Source: Nodosilinea sp. P-1105 (GTDB lineage: Bacteria; Cyanobacteriota; Cyanobacteriia; Phormidesmidales; Phormidesmidaceae). Taken from it: 50,416 nucleotides of DNA. The DNA lies in assembly GCF_012911975.1 (NCBI RefSeq), contig NZ_SMDQ01000042.1, positions 1 through 50,416 of the forward strand. Reading direction: 5' to 3'. Positions 27,422 through 35,903 of this stretch are shown piece by piece. Under the pieces are notes generated by a model. That model saw only the letters and a program-made list of their open reading frames with translations, had not been told where the DNA came from and made no database searches. A program made the translations under genes and the position numbers. The stretch's first letter is position 1; each line of letters opens with the position of its first letter.

Positions 27422-27569
27422 CCAGTATCTACTGATGCCAGCCTCAACTCCATTGGTTGTTACCCTGGGGCTGGCTGGCAAAAATATGACCACCGCTGCT
27501 GAGGGTGTCGGGTGTCAGGTGTCAGGAATGGTTGGCCGACTTAGGCCTCAAAGTAGGAGGGTTCTGGTA

Positions 27570-28616
27570 TCAAGTGTCCGGCTTTTGTTCGCCTTCGACC
27601 TCTAGGGCAGCACTGTTAATCGCCAGCTTCTGCCGCACCTGGGCCTCTACCTGAGTGGTAAAGGCGGCATCCTCTAGCAGTCGCTGGATGGTGTTGTCGC
27701 GACCCTGACCAATATTGTCGCCATCGTAGCTGTACCAGGCCCCTTTGCGCACAATCACGCCAGTTTGCTCGGCTAAGTCAACCAGGCAACCCAGGGTAGA
27801 GATGCCCTGGCCAAATAGGATGTCAAACTCGGCGATTCGGAACGGGGGGGCTACCTTATTTTTAGCCACCTTGACTTTGGCTCGAATACCGAACTCTTCG
27901 GTTCCTTTTTTCAGGGTCTGAATGCGGCGAATGTCGAGCCGCACAGAGGCATAGAACTTGAGGGCGTTGCCGCCAGTGGTTACTTCCGGGTTGCCATAGG
28001 AAATACCGATTTTCTGGCGCAGCTGGTTTAGAAAGATCACCGTACACTGGGATTTACCAATACTGCCGGTAATTTTGCGCAGGGCTTGGCTCATCAGGCG
28101 GGCTTGCAACCCCACATGGGCATCCCCCATTTCCCCTTCAATTTCGGCCCGGGGTACCAGGGCGGCCACCGAATCGACCACCACCAGGTCAACGGCGGCA
28201 GAGCGCACCAGTTGGTCCACCACCTCCAGACCCATTTCCCCGGTATCTGGCTGAGACACCAATAACTCGTCAATATCGACCCCCAGGGCCTTGGCGTATA
28301 CCGGGTCCAGGGCATGTTCGGCATCCACAAAGGCTGCGACGCCTCCCGCCTTTTGCACTTCGGCCAGGGCGTGTAGGGCTACGGTGGTCTTGCCAGAGCT
28401 TTCGGGGCCGTAGATCTCGATCACGCGACCTTTGGGCAGGCCGCCCCCCAAGGCCAAATCCAGGGTGAGGGCCCCGGTGGAAATGGTTTCCACTTTCATG
28501 CGGCTGGCATCCCCCAGGCGCATGATCGAGCCCTTACCAAAGTTGCGCTCGATCTGAGTTAGCACCATGGAAAGGGCTTTTTGTTTTTCCGTCGCGTCTT
28601 TACCTTGAGATGCCAT
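27570..28616 (-). CDS. recA: Recombinase A
   Basis: 348 residues. Walker [10 protein letters not shown] at about 70-78, Walker [10 protein letters not shown] at about 142-150, MAW-type FVDAEHALD, loop [13 protein letters not shown] and the [20 protein letters not shown] region (loop L2). It forms filaments on single-stranded DNA for homologous recombination and co-protease function. The C-terminal tail ([10 protein letters not shown]) is acidic as usual. It is a single gene with a 15-bp palindrome 48 bases upstream. Confidence 0.97.
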   Translation of the reverse strand: MASQGKDATEKQKALSMVLTQIERNFGKGSIMRLGDASRMKVETISTGALTLDLALGGGLPKGRVIEIYGPESSGKTTVALHALAEVQKAGGVAAFVDAEHALDPVYAKALGVDIDELLVSQPDTGEMGLEVVDQLVRSAAVDLVVVDSVAALVPRAEIEGEMGDAHVGLQARLMSQALRKITGSIGKSQCTVIFLNQLRQKIGISYGNPEVTTGGNALKFYASVRLDIRRIQTLKKGTEEFGIRAKVKVAKNKVAPPFRIAEFDILFGQGISTLGCLVDLAEQTGVIVRKGAWYSYDGDNIGQGRDNTIQRLLEDAAFTTQVEAQVRQKLAINSAALEVEGEQKPDT

Positions 28617-28998
28617 AGCTGCCTGGACGTAATGGGATAAAAAGTCAGTAAAACAAACCTACTGGGTTTAGTAAACCCTAGTTTGCAACCTCCACTACTC
28701 TATTGGGGCCGAACCCGATCGCGGCAGCCGGGGGTAGGCGACGGCCGGAATAGGTGTAGGCCAAGATGGCGCTCAGTGGGGACATGCTCTAGAGCAGCGA
28801 TCGATCACAGGACTGTTGTTCAACAATCGCTGGGGTCTATGGGCAGCGGTCCAGTATGCCAAGATCCCAGGGGTCTTGGACTAATTGGTCATGAATTTCG
28901 GGGCATCCCAGGGCTTTGCCCTAGGATTTATACCGGCATTCTAGCTCCTGGCTACTGGCATTGCGATTAGCACAATATCTCGCCAGACGGCAACCTCG
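28617..28998. other. 382-base spacer between recA and tpsB, without a gene
   Basis: It contains the recA-proximal palindrome at 28664-28678 and, further away, a hairpin at 28859-28879 (CCAAGA-T-CCC with GGG-TCTTGG, two-base loop). Read on the minus strand that hairpin is about 120 bases past the tpsB stop and has no T-run. AGGGCTTTGCCCT near 28911-28925 is another small stem. No convincing reading frame. Confidence 0.5.
28664..28678. promoter_or_regulatory. Perfect palindrome upstream of recA
   Basis: GGGTTTAGTAAACCC is a 7+1+7 perfect dyad centred 55 bases upstream of the recA ATG, where an operator would lie. It does not look like the cyanobacterial LexA-type box (AGTAC...GTAC/GTTC), so the binding protein, if any, is unknown. 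Confidence 0.45.
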
Positions 28999-30699
28999 CT
29001 AGAAAAAGGCTTGCAGATTAAAGTACACCCGTGGGGAGTTATTACTGAGTCCTGTATCTGTTTTACTCAACGGCACGGCTAACTCTAGTTCCCCCAATAG
29101 CCGTTGTTCGAATTGATGACGAACCCCTACCCCCACGGAACTAAGCGCATCAGAAGCATTTTCAGCAGCGGTTGGGGTATAGCGAAAGACCTGGCCATAG
29201 TCTAAAAACAGGTGGGGCTGAGTCACCATATCCCCCAAGCCCGCGACCGTGTAGCTAATGGGGCGCTGCAACTCTAGCCTTAGCCCGTAGCCTGCGTCCC
29301 CCAGCAGTTGGGATGGCACAAAGGCGCGGCCATAGCGACTGCCCCCTAAGCCAAATTGCTCCGGCACCAACAGGCTGGTGGTAGCCACTTGCCCGATCGC
29401 CCCCGCTTCTAGGGCAAACCCAGCAGGCAGTTGCTGGCGGCGGGTGACTTCTGCCTTGAGGCTAGTAAAGCCAGTACTGCCCTGGGCTCGCGATAGCGGG
29501 CGATCGGGCGCCCCGCTGCTGCCCCCCAGCCCCTGGGATAGGACGAGCCGCCCTAGGGTTAGGCCGCTGGCATCCTGGCGATCGCCTTGCAGGCCAACCC
29601 GTGCCACCCGGAGCCGATCCTGGCTGAGAATGGCCGGAGCCCCGGTGAAGGTGCTCTGGGTGGTGCTACTGATGGCCTCTAGACTACCCCACAGCGATAG
29701 GTTCTGCTGCCGCGATCGCTGGAGCGGATATATTGCCGCCAGCTCAGCACTATAGCTTTCGCCATCAACCCCAAAGGCTTGCAGCTCGCCCCCTGGTTCC
29801 ACGGTTGTATAGCTAAATGTGGCGCCCAACTGAAGGCCGTCATCCCCAACCGGGTAGCGCACCCCGGCGGCCAAACTCCCCAACTGACTGAAGTTCTGGG
29901 GGGTGATGGTCCCGGTCAAGCTAAGTAACTCCCCCTCACCTAACAACGAGTTGAGGAAAACACCCCCCTGCACCCGCAGTGGCCCAGTGGTGTTACTGCC
30001 TCGATTATTGATGCCAAGGGTAGCGTTGACCGGCGCATAGGTGGGACTCAGGACTAAACGAGTCGCCCCGGTCACACTCCCAGGTCCCAGGGTGCTTTTT
30101 AGGGTGACTCCAGCCAGATCATTAATCAACAGCAGGTAGCGCTCTAAGGGATCGCTGTTTAGGGGAGCATCCCCTTCCAGGCGTCTGGCATACCTCAAGA
30201 CTCGTCGTTGCAACCGAGGCGACAGCCGCTCCTGAGCGGCATCATCTAGTTCAACGGATTCGATATAGCCCTCAATGGCTTGCAAACGCACCTGCCCTGC
30301 TTCAACGGTTTGGGCTGGAACCACAACCCTGGACAACAAGTAACCATCTTCGCGATAGAGAGCGGTTAAGTCATTGGCGATCGCATAGAGGTCCGCCAGG
30401 CTAATCTCTATGCCCAACAGCGGTTCAAACAGTTCTGCGATCTCAGCCTCGTCGTAGACGGTGATGCCTTCTACCGTAAGTTGCTCTAAAACAAACAGTT
30501 GCTCGTCTGCTCCTGCCGGAGGTTCGAGGTCCTCGGTTTCAGGAATCACAATATCAGCTGCGGGGTCAGGGGGCGTCACTGGCGGTATATCTTGCTCAAT
30601 TCGGCTTGGGTCATCCGTGGAAGGCAACATTGGTTGCGCTTCAACGGATAGGGGGAATAGCAGCGGAATTAGACCCAGCAAAAAATAGGGTAAACGCAT
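28999..30699 (-). CDS. Two-partner secretion outer-membrane transporter (TpsB, ShlB/FhaC/HecB family)
   Basis: 566 residues. A signal peptide spans about 1-22 (LPYFLLGLIPLLFPLSVEAQ), then an acidic Pro-rich linker. A POTRA-like domain (FVLEQLTVEGITVYDEAEI, YREDGYLLSRVVVPAQ, GQVRLQAIEGYIESVEL) is followed by a C-terminal beta barrel with alternating strands (NATLGINNRGSNTTGPLRVQ) and a terminal aromatic strand (RVYFNLQAFF). Family members export one large TpsA partner. The minus-strand gene immediately upstream (31099-33633) encodes a matching TPS-domain protein. The ATG has AAGG 8 bases upstream. Confidence 0.9.
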   Translation of the reverse strand: MRLPYFLLGLIPLLFPLSVEAQPMLPSTDDPSRIEQDIPPVTPPDPAADIVIPETEDLEPPAGADEQLFVLEQLTVEGITVYDEAEIAELFEPLLGIEISLADLYAIANDLTALYREDGYLLSRVVVPAQTVEAGQVRLQAIEGYIESVELDDAAQERLSPRLQRRVLRYARRLEGDAPLNSDPLERYLLLINDLAGVTLKSTLGPGSVTGATRLVLSPTYAPVNATLGINNRGSNTTGPLRVQGGVFLNSLLGEGELLSLTGTITPQNFSQLGSLAAGVRYPVGDDGLQLGATFSYTTVEPGGELQAFGVDGESYSAELAAIYPLQRSRQQNLSLWGSLEAISSTTQSTFTGAPAILSQDRLRVARVGLQGDRQDASGLTLGRLVLSQGLGGSSGAPDRPLSRAQGSTGFTSLKAEVTRRQQLPAGFALEAGAIGQVATTSLLVPEQFGLGGSRYGRAFVPSQLLGDAGYGLRLELQRPISYTVAGLGDMVTQPHLFLDYGQVFRYTPTAAENASDALSSVGVGVRHQFEQRLLGELELAVPLSKTDTGLSNNSPRVYFNLQAFF

Positions 30700-30779
30700 A
30701 GGTAAAACCTTATAAAGGAATGAAATTACAAATTCAAAATCAGTGTCAACTTAGGTTGGAAGTTCTGGTTGACCCTGAA

Positions 30780-30853
30780 TTCAGGAGTCAGAACTCAGGA
30801 TTCGGGAGTCAGGAGTCAGAACTCAGGAGTCAGGAGTCAGGAGTCAGGAGTCC
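30780..30853. repeat. Heptamer short tandem repeats (AGGAGTC)
   Basis: Ten or so partly degenerate copies of AGGAGTC/CAGGAGT, e.g. GTCAGGAGTCAGGAGTCAGG. This is the heptamer type of short tandem repeat well known in cyanobacteria. It lies in the tpsA-tpsB spacer (30700-31098), which has no gene and consists almost entirely of three repeats placed end to end. Confidence 0.7.
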
Positions 30854-30854
30854 C

Positions 30855-30930
30855 GTAGGTTGGGTGGCGCGCTAGCAGAACCCAACAAGGCTAACTCCTG
30901 TTGGGTTCCACTGCGTTTCACCCAACCTAC
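30855..30930. repeat. Palindromic GTAGGTTGGGTG repeat
   Basis: GTAGGTTGGGTG and CACCCAACCTAC form the outer arms, AACCCAACA and TGTTGGGTT the inner arms, around an 11-base centre. This resembles a repeat common in cyanobacterial spacers, which I recognise from memory. It could fold into a long stem between tpsA and tpsB and reduce read-through. Confidence 0.7.
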
Positions 30931-30944
30931 AAGCTTGCGATTGA

Positions 30945-31089
30945 CAGACCACTAGTGGTCTGAGGCAGAAGTGACTCACCTATTTCCGTAAGCCCAAACC
31001 TGTGCTTATAGCCGGATTTCCTTTCTGCCTGCTGCGCACGGGCTACGCCCTACTGCCTTCTGCCTTCTTACTTCTGCCTTGCTGCCCTA
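30945..31089 (+). repeat. MITE-like repeat, copy 3, with an extra insertion
   Basis: It starts with the perfect 18-bp palindrome CAGACCACTAGTGGTCTG (30945-30962), then GAGGCAGAAGTGACTCACC, TTTCCGTAAGCCCAAACC and GCCGGATTTCCTTTCTGCC, collinear with copies 1 and 2. About 20 bases (GCGCACGGGCTACGCCCTAC) interrupt it at 31034-31053; the same motif makes up the 28-bp tandem repeat at 48955-49038. The end (CTGCCCTAGTC) lies 10 bases from the tpsA stop. Confidence 0.7.
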
Positions 31090-31098
31090 GTCCGGCCC

Positions 31099-33633
31099 TT
31101 ATAAATCCGGTAATAACCTTGGCAGTTGATCAGAATAATGGGCGTTTTGACCGCTGATGCCACACCAGGCTGTTGCATCCACGTCTTCCCCTTCAATCTC
31201 TAGGATTTCAGGTAAAGCCTCTGGATCTTGACACCATAGCAGGATCTCCTCAGTGCCCTGGGTTAACACGCTTGCCGCTGCTTGTCTCACTTGATCGGCA
31301 GTACCAGAGGGTTGAGACGGATCAGGCAACGGGTCGCCGGGTTGGGGATCACCGGGTTGAGGCTCTTCCGGCCGGGGATCCTCAGGCTGAGGCTCTTCCG
31401 GCGAGATGGGTTGCACCTCGAAGGCCCCAATATCTGGAGTGTCACCTCTGGGGAGACCCCGTTGGTCTGTGGCGGCACTGGTGCTGCCAGCATTGACAGC
31501 CGGGCTTTCGGCCAAAAGCGCATGGGTTGGTGTAGGGCCACCATTGTCGGCTAGGGGACCAAGGCCAGGATTAGTGCTGATGATGTCATTGGTGTCGGCA
31601 CTAAAGTTGTTGATGCCATTACCGCTGCCTACAAGGTTATGGCCCAAACTGACAAAGGTGTTATTGCTGATATCACCATCGACAATATCTACATCACTGT
31701 CGGAATTATTACTAATAATGGTATTGCTGACCCGAGTAAATGTATTGTCCTCAGTAATGCCGCGACTAGCAACCCCGCCACCATTACCTGCAGGGGCAGA
31801 GTTTTCTGTGATTGTACTATCTTGAATGACGACCAGCCCGCGACGGGTATAAACCCCACCGCCTGTGTTAGCTGCATTACCAGAAATGGTAGAGTTTCTG
31901 ATGACTGTTTCTGCGCCACTGATATTGCTAAAAATACCACCACCGCTTCCAGAAGTGTTATTCGATAAAGTGCTCTGGTCTACGGTAAATGTGCCGCCCC
32001 AGTTGTAGATAGCGCCACCAAAGCTAGAATTGTTGTCAGACAATAAACTATTCTCTATGGTGACGGTGCTAAACCGACCGTAAATCCCACCACCATCTCT
32101 TGCCTGGTTGCCAGTTAATGTACTGTTACGCACCGTGACGTTATTGGCATCTCCTACAAAAATCCCGCCGCCGTCATTACCTTGCGCATTACCTGCTTGA
32201 ATGCGCAGTTGCTCGAAGGTAACGTTTGATCCGTTATTCACACTAAAAACGCGATACTGACCTTCACCGCTAACAAGGGTATTCGTGTTGGCGTCAGCCC
32301 CTGGACCAGCCCCTCGCAAGGTTAAGTTTCGGTTGTTAATGGTTATCGTTGACCCTTCGGTAAAGAGTCCAGGAGCGATGCTAACTAATCCGCCGTCCTC
32401 AACTGCATTCACCCCTGCCTGAATGCTACCCCCAGGGTTTACGTTGACCACCGAGGAGGGATTGAATCCGTAGCCTTCCAGCTGAAACCGGGTATTCAAG
32501 GTTAGCTGGTCACCGTGGAGCCCATCAGCACGGGCATTGGCAATCGTGATCGGGGTTTGGTCACCAGACTGCAGGGACGAGTCAAGGGATAACTCACGCA
32601 CCCGTAAAAAGCCATCTTCACTAATATCCAGACTTCCAGGTGCTGCCTCATGGCCCAAGTTAAGGGCTACGGTCATATCGGCTGCACCAGGGCCAACGCC
32701 ACGAGGGGTGCCAACTTCACTGTCAATGAATAGCTCAGTCCCGGCTATGTCGAGGGTGCCACCGGTAGCCTCTAATTGACCAGCGACTCGCATGCGCCCC
32801 TGACCGCCCCGCAGGACGATGCGGCCATCCTGGTTTTCCACCTGCCGAGCCTGAATAATTCCATCGGTATTAATCACGTAATCGACAATGGCAGCTCCGG
32901 CTTCGGCAGAAAGCCAAACTTGGCCGCCGTCGGCGATAATCTCTCCGCCGTTTTCAATCAGGGCCAAAATTTCTGGATCATGAACCAGGGCTGGATCGAC
33001 GGCCAGGCTGATCAGGCCATCGCCGTAGAAATCAACCGTGGCCTGGCTGCCAGAGGCCAGGTCAACTCGCCCTAAACGGGCTCGAATAACCCCCTGGTTA
33101 GCCACATGGGGGGCAACCAAAGCGGCATAACCGGCATCGCGAACCGTAATTTGCCCCCGGTTGATCACACTCCCAGGTGTATCTTGGCCTGCCTGTAAGC
33201 TCAAGGGCTGGCCCCCCATAAAGCCCACCTCATCCACCAGCAGGCTGGTACCTAACAGACCGCCGACGTCAATTTGAGCTGTTTCTGTGAACAAAATGCC
33301 GTTGGGGTTAACCAACATAATGTTGCCCACGGCGGTGATTTGACCAGCAATGTTGGAGGGGGTATCTCCGGTTACCCGGTTCAGGGTAGCGGCATCCACT
33401 GATGGCTGGCTAAAGTGCACCTGGTGTCCTGGGCCCAGATTAAAGCTATCCCAGTGCAGAATGGCGCGATCGCTACTTTGATTAATTTCTAAGTAATTTT
33501 CACTAACTGGATTAATAACTGCTTCACCCGCCACCACATTGCCCCCCGCAGGTAGGGCTTGGGCAGATAGCGGTAAGCAACTTAGGGCCAGAAGGCCAGT
33601 TGAGCCCCATAGCCAAACGCTTGTACGCAACAT
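31099..33633 (-). CDS. TpsA-type secreted exoprotein with TPS domain and beta-helix
   Basis: 844 residues from the ATG at 33633, chosen because AAGGA lies 7 bases upstream; a second ATG at 33651 lacks this. Signal peptide about 1-27 (up to LSAQA-LPAGG). The TPS/haemagglutination-activity domain covers about 28-260 (NQSSDRAILHWDSFNLGPG, GQITAVGNIMLVNPNGILF). From about 440 to 650 runs a right-handed parallel beta-helix with repeated GGGI(Y/F) and S-T-(L/I)-(T/S)-x-N units, ending like a choice-of-anchor-Q domain (LADNGGPTPTHALLAESPAV, PDIGAFE). A Pro/Glu-rich repeat (EEPQPEDPRPEEPQPGDPQP) and a short tail with two Cys (WCQDPE, WCGIS) follow. It should be exported by the adjacent TpsB. The ligand or role (adhesion, biofilm) is inferred. 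Confidence 0.88.
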   Translation of the reverse strand: MLRTSVWLWGSTGLLALSCLPLSAQALPAGGNVVAGEAVINPVSENYLEINQSSDRAILHWDSFNLGPGHQVHFSQPSVDAATLNRVTGDTPSNIAGQITAVGNIMLVNPNGILFTETAQIDVGGLLGTSLLVDEVGFMGGQPLSLQAGQDTPGSVINRGQITVRDAGYAALVAPHVANQGVIRARLGRVDLASGSQATVDFYGDGLISLAVDPALVHDPEILALIENGGEIIADGGQVWLSAEAGAAIVDYVINTDGIIQARQVENQDGRIVLRGGQGRMRVAGQLEATGGTLDIAGTELFIDSEVGTPRGVGPGAADMTVALNLGHEAAPGSLDISEDGFLRVRELSLDSSLQSGDQTPITIANARADGLHGDQLTLNTRFQLEGYGFNPSSVVNVNPGGSIQAGVNAVEDGGLVSIAPGLFTEGSTITINNRNLTLRGAGPGADANTNTLVSGEGQYRVFSVNNGSNVTFEQLRIQAGNAQGNDGGGIFVGDANNVTVRNSTLTGNQARDGGGIYGRFSTVTIENSLLSDNNSSFGGAIYNWGGTFTVDQSTLSNNTSGSGGGIFSNISGAETVIRNSTISGNAANTGGGVYTRRGLVVIQDSTITENSAPAGNGGGVASRGITEDNTFTRVSNTIISNNSDSDVDIVDGDISNNTFVSLGHNLVGSGNGINNFSADTNDIISTNPGLGPLADNGGPTPTHALLAESPAVNAGSTSAATDQRGLPRGDTPDIGAFEVQPISPEEPQPEDPRPEEPQPGDPQPGDPLPDPSQPSGTADQVRQAAASVLTQGTEEILLWCQDPEALPEILEIEGEDVDATAWCGISGQNAHYSDQLPRLLPDL

Positions 33634-33868
33634 ATACCGATCCTTAAACATCCTGTAGACAAAGCCCTCGCGCCTGCTGATAGGGCGCGATCGGCATCTT
33701 TCTAAAGCTACGTATAACTACAGAAGCAATCAGGCTATAGTTGGCTAAATTTATCTAAGCTTCAATCGATGACTGGGGATATAAGGCCTGAATTAAATCT
33801 TTGAACCATGATGGACTTTTGCCCAACGCTGACATCAGTTTCTGTGCTTATTGATACAGCACGTCGAT

Positions 33869-34258
33869 TTATAAAGCCGCAATACATTCAATTTCAACAG
33901 CCACATCCTTGGGTAGGCGCGACACTTCCACACAAGCCCGAGCAGGGGCATTGTCACCGCCAAAGTATTTGCCATAGACAGTGTTAACGGTGCCAAAGTC
34001 GTTCATGTCTTTGAGAAACACCGAAGTTTTTACCACATGGTCAAGGCTGGCGCCAGCCGCCTCCAGGATGGCTTTCAAGTTAGCGATCACCTGCTCGGTT
34101 TGGGCGGCGACATCCCCCTGTCCCACCAGATCCCCTGTGGTGGGGTCCAGGGCAATTTGGCCAGCCACAAAGATCAGCTGTCCAGTGACGGCGACAGCCT
34201 GGTTGTAGGGGCCGACGGGGGCGGGAGCTTGGTTGGTGTTGATGATTGTGCGTTCCAT
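33869..34258 (-). CDS. ridA: RidA family enamine/imine deaminase
   Basis: 129 residues from the ATG at 34258 ([20 protein letters not shown]). Family motifs: GPYNQAV, the [12 protein letters not shown] loop, [17 protein letters not shown], and the catalytic-pocket region [20 protein letters not shown] with the conserved Arg. RidA hydrolyses reactive 2-aminoacrylate-type enamines from PLP enzymes. The frame continues upstream to 34510, but that extension is translated tandem repeat (HPPIHPSTP-like) and not part of the protein. The repeats reach the start codon, so no Shine-Dalgarno sequence is present. Confidence 0.93.
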   Translation of the reverse strand: MERTIINTNQAPAPVGPYNQAVAVTGQLIFVAGQIALDPTTGDLVGQGDVAAQTEQVIANLKAILEAAGASLDHVVKTSVFLKDMNDFGTVNTVYGKYFGGDNAPARACVEVSRLPKDVAVEIECIAAL

Positions 34259-34449
34259 GGATGGGTGGGGGTGATGGGTGGATGGGGAGGTGATGGGGTG
34301 ATGGGGAGGTGGGGTGATGGGGAGGTGGGGAGGTGATGGGGTGGATGGGTGGATGGGTGGATGCGTAGGGGCGGACCTATGTGTCCGCCCTGGTGGGGGA
34401 ATGGGGAAGAGGAGAATTTTGAATTTTCTGTCTTCTGCCTTCTGCCTTC
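34259..34449. repeat. Composite tandem-repeat block between the Nudix and ridA genes
   Basis: Three modules: GATGGGTGG/GATGGGGAGGTG tandem repeats (34259-34362); a palindromic unit GTAGGGGCGGACC...GTCCGCCCTGG (about 34363-34392); then GAATTTTGAATTTTC and TTCTGCCTTCTGCCTTC up to the Nudix stop. The same modules occur in the same order, inverted, at 49060-49270. No gene or promoter-like sequence can be separated from the repeats. Confidence 0.75.
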
Positions 34450-34902
34450 CTACCCTGGTGGCCAGTCGATGCCAAAGCGGGGGCGCTGGTGGTAAAACCG
34501 GTAATGCCAATAATCGCGCAAAATGCGATCGTGATCAAAGCAGAGCGCTGTGGGAATTTCCCAGGGATGATAGGCTCTGGCAGATTTGGCGTCGTCGGCA
34601 GCGACGGGATCAGCGGTGGCAGTGGCTAGAAACACGACGCTCAGGGTATGTTTGCGCGGGTCGCGGCGGGGGTCAGAGTAGACGGCTAGTTGCTCCACCA
34701 GGGTGACCGTGAGACTGGTCTCTTCGTGGGCTTCCCGGCAGGCGGCGGCTTCGACCGACTCGCCGTAGTCCACAAAACCACCGGGTAAGGCCCAGCCCAA
34801 AGGAGGGTTGTGGCGCTCGATCAGCACGATCGGCCGATGGGGCTGGTGCAAGAGTTCGATAATTAAATCGACTGTAGGGGCAGGGTTGCGGTACTCGACC
34901 AT
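34450..34902 (-). CDS. Nudix hydrolase
   Basis: 150 residues, with the Nudix box at 42-64: G42-x5-E48-x7-R56-E57-A58-H59-E60-E61-T62-S63-L64. The metal-binding REXXEE core is intact; the usual Gly before the last hydrophobic residue is Ser63. [14 protein letters not shown] precedes the box, as in ADP-ribose/NADH pyrophosphatase-like members, but the substrate cannot be read from the sequence. The start is 3 bases after the dienelactone hydrolase stop, so they form an operon. The UAG stop is followed at once by GAAGGCAGAAGGCAGAAG, a partial form of the MITE-like repeat end. Confidence 0.9.
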   Translation of the reverse strand: MVEYRNPAPTVDLIIELLHQPHRPIVLIERHNPPLGWALPGGFVDYGESVEAAACREAHEETSLTVTLVEQLAVYSDPRRDPRKHTLSVVFLATATADPVAADDAKSARAYHPWEIPTALCFDHDRILRDYWHYRFYHQRPRFGIDWPPG

Positions 34903-34905
34903 GGG

Positions 34906-35658
34906 CTAGGCAGCGTCCTGGGTCAGGGTATCTTTGAACAGCTGCATAACCTTGTCCCAGGCGTCGCCAGCGGCTTCGGCGTTGTAGCTGTAACGCTGGT
35001 CGCAGAAAAAGCCATGGGTGGCCCCAGTGTAGCGAAAGATTTTGTGGGGGATTTGGCAGTGGGTGAGGGCGGCCTCGATTTGATCCACCTCCTCTAGGGG
35101 AATGAGGGGGTCTTCGGTACCGAAGAAGCCATACAGAGTACCGGTGATTTTCGGGGTGAGGCAGACGGTGGGGGGGCCACCGCCGGGGGTACTGGAGGTG
35201 AGGCCAGCCCCATAAAAACAGGCGGTGGCCTTAACCTGGGGCAGGGTGGCCGCTAGGTAGGCCACATGCCCGCCAAAGCAGAAGCCAATACAGCCGACGC
35301 CAGTTTGGGCCACATTGGGTCGGCTGTAAAGGAAGTCGATCGCCCCCTGGACATCACTGAGGAGCTCACTGGCTTTGGTGCCCATTTTGTACTGACGACC
35401 CAGGTCAAGATCGGCTTCGCTGTAGCCCACTTCAAACCCAGGGGCCTGGCGGTGGTAAATATGGGGGGCGATCGCCACGTAGCCTGCGGCAGCAATGCGC
35501 TCGGTCACTTCGCGGATGTGGCTGTTGACCCCAAACACTTCTTGCAATACCACTACACCGCCAAAGGGGCCATCCCGAGAGGGCTCAACCAGGTAAGCGG
35601 GAATGTTCTGCTGATCGCTAATAATGGTTACGGTTTCACTACGGACAAGGGAGGTCAT
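34906..35658 (-). CDS. Dienelactone hydrolase family protein
   Basis: 250 residues from the ATG at 35658 (a GTG at 35664 is possible). Alpha/beta-hydrolase with the Cys-nucleophile elbow GCIGFCFGG (Cys127), Glu40 in VVLQEVFGV, an acid in GTEDPLIPLEEVD, and His in TGATHGFFCD: the Cys-Asp-His triad of dienelactone hydrolases. Cyanobacterial members are widespread, and their physiological substrate is generally unknown. It is first in a two-gene operon with the Nudix hydrolase. Divergent from the GntR-type gene. Confidence 0.9.
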   Translation of the reverse strand: MTSLVRSETVTIISDQQNIPAYLVEPSRDGPFGGVVVLQEVFGVNSHIREVTERIAAAGYVAIAPHIYHRQAPGFEVGYSEADLDLGRQYKMGTKASELLSDVQGAIDFLYSRPNVAQTGVGCIGFCFGGHVAYLAATLPQVKATACFYGAGLTSSTPGGGPPTVCLTPKITGTLYGFFGTEDPLIPLEEVDQIEAALTHCQIPHKIFRYTGATHGFFCDQRYSYNAEAAGDAWDKVMQLFKDTLTQDAA

Positions 35659-35830
35659 AGTCACTAGGACACGCTTATCGAGATGGGCTTCATCCCTTTT
35701 ACCTTACCGTTGTGGTTGGTGGAATTGTCAAAATTTATTGCGTGGCTCCCAGCTGGCCCGCTTTGATCCGACGACTTTTGGCAATTCGTCCTAAATTAAC
35801 AGTACAACAGGGGTAGTTAACCAGGGAATA

Positions 35831-35850
35831 CTAGGATAATAGTGTCCTAG
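35831..35850. promoter_or_regulatory. Dyad and possible -10 box upstream of the GntR-type gene
   Basis: CTAGGA (35831-35836) and TCCTAG (35845-35850) form an inverted repeat with an 8-base centre, overlapping GATAAT (35835-35840), a 5/6 match to a -10 box, 54 bases before the start. This position suits autorepression by the GntR protein, but no family consensus is matched. Confidence 0.4.
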
Positions 35851-35903
35851 GCTGATTCCATCGGCAAAACAGTGGTACGCGATCGCAGCCTGGAGGTAGT
35901 TTG

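Larger units (their letters stand above)
26794..27569. other. 776-base recA-xfp spacer without a supported gene
   Basis: AT-richer than the surroundings. It contains, from the xfp side, a 9-bp inverted repeat (26877-26925), three 19-bp direct repeats (27021-27077), two AATAACGTCA boxes near 27173-27195, a 104-base nested inverted repeat (27318-27421), a GCCAGCC/GGCTGGC stem (about 27438-27476) and heptamer-like GGTGTCAGGTGTCAGG near 27505-27530. A 74-codon minus-strand frame at 27269-27493 overlaps the inverted repeat and does not look protein-like. Confidence 0.55.

Noticed and set aside
27269-27493. 74-codon minus-strand frame in the recA-xfp spacer
   Set aside because: It overlaps the nested inverted repeat, has no ribosome-binding site and no family-like pattern.
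28664-28678. LexA/SOS box at recA
   Set aside because: The palindrome does not match the cyanobacterial LexA consensus; kept only as an unassigned dyad.
34259-34510. N-terminal extension of the RidA frame rich in His/Pro
   Set aside because: It is translated tandem repeat; RidA homologues begin at the ATG at 34258.
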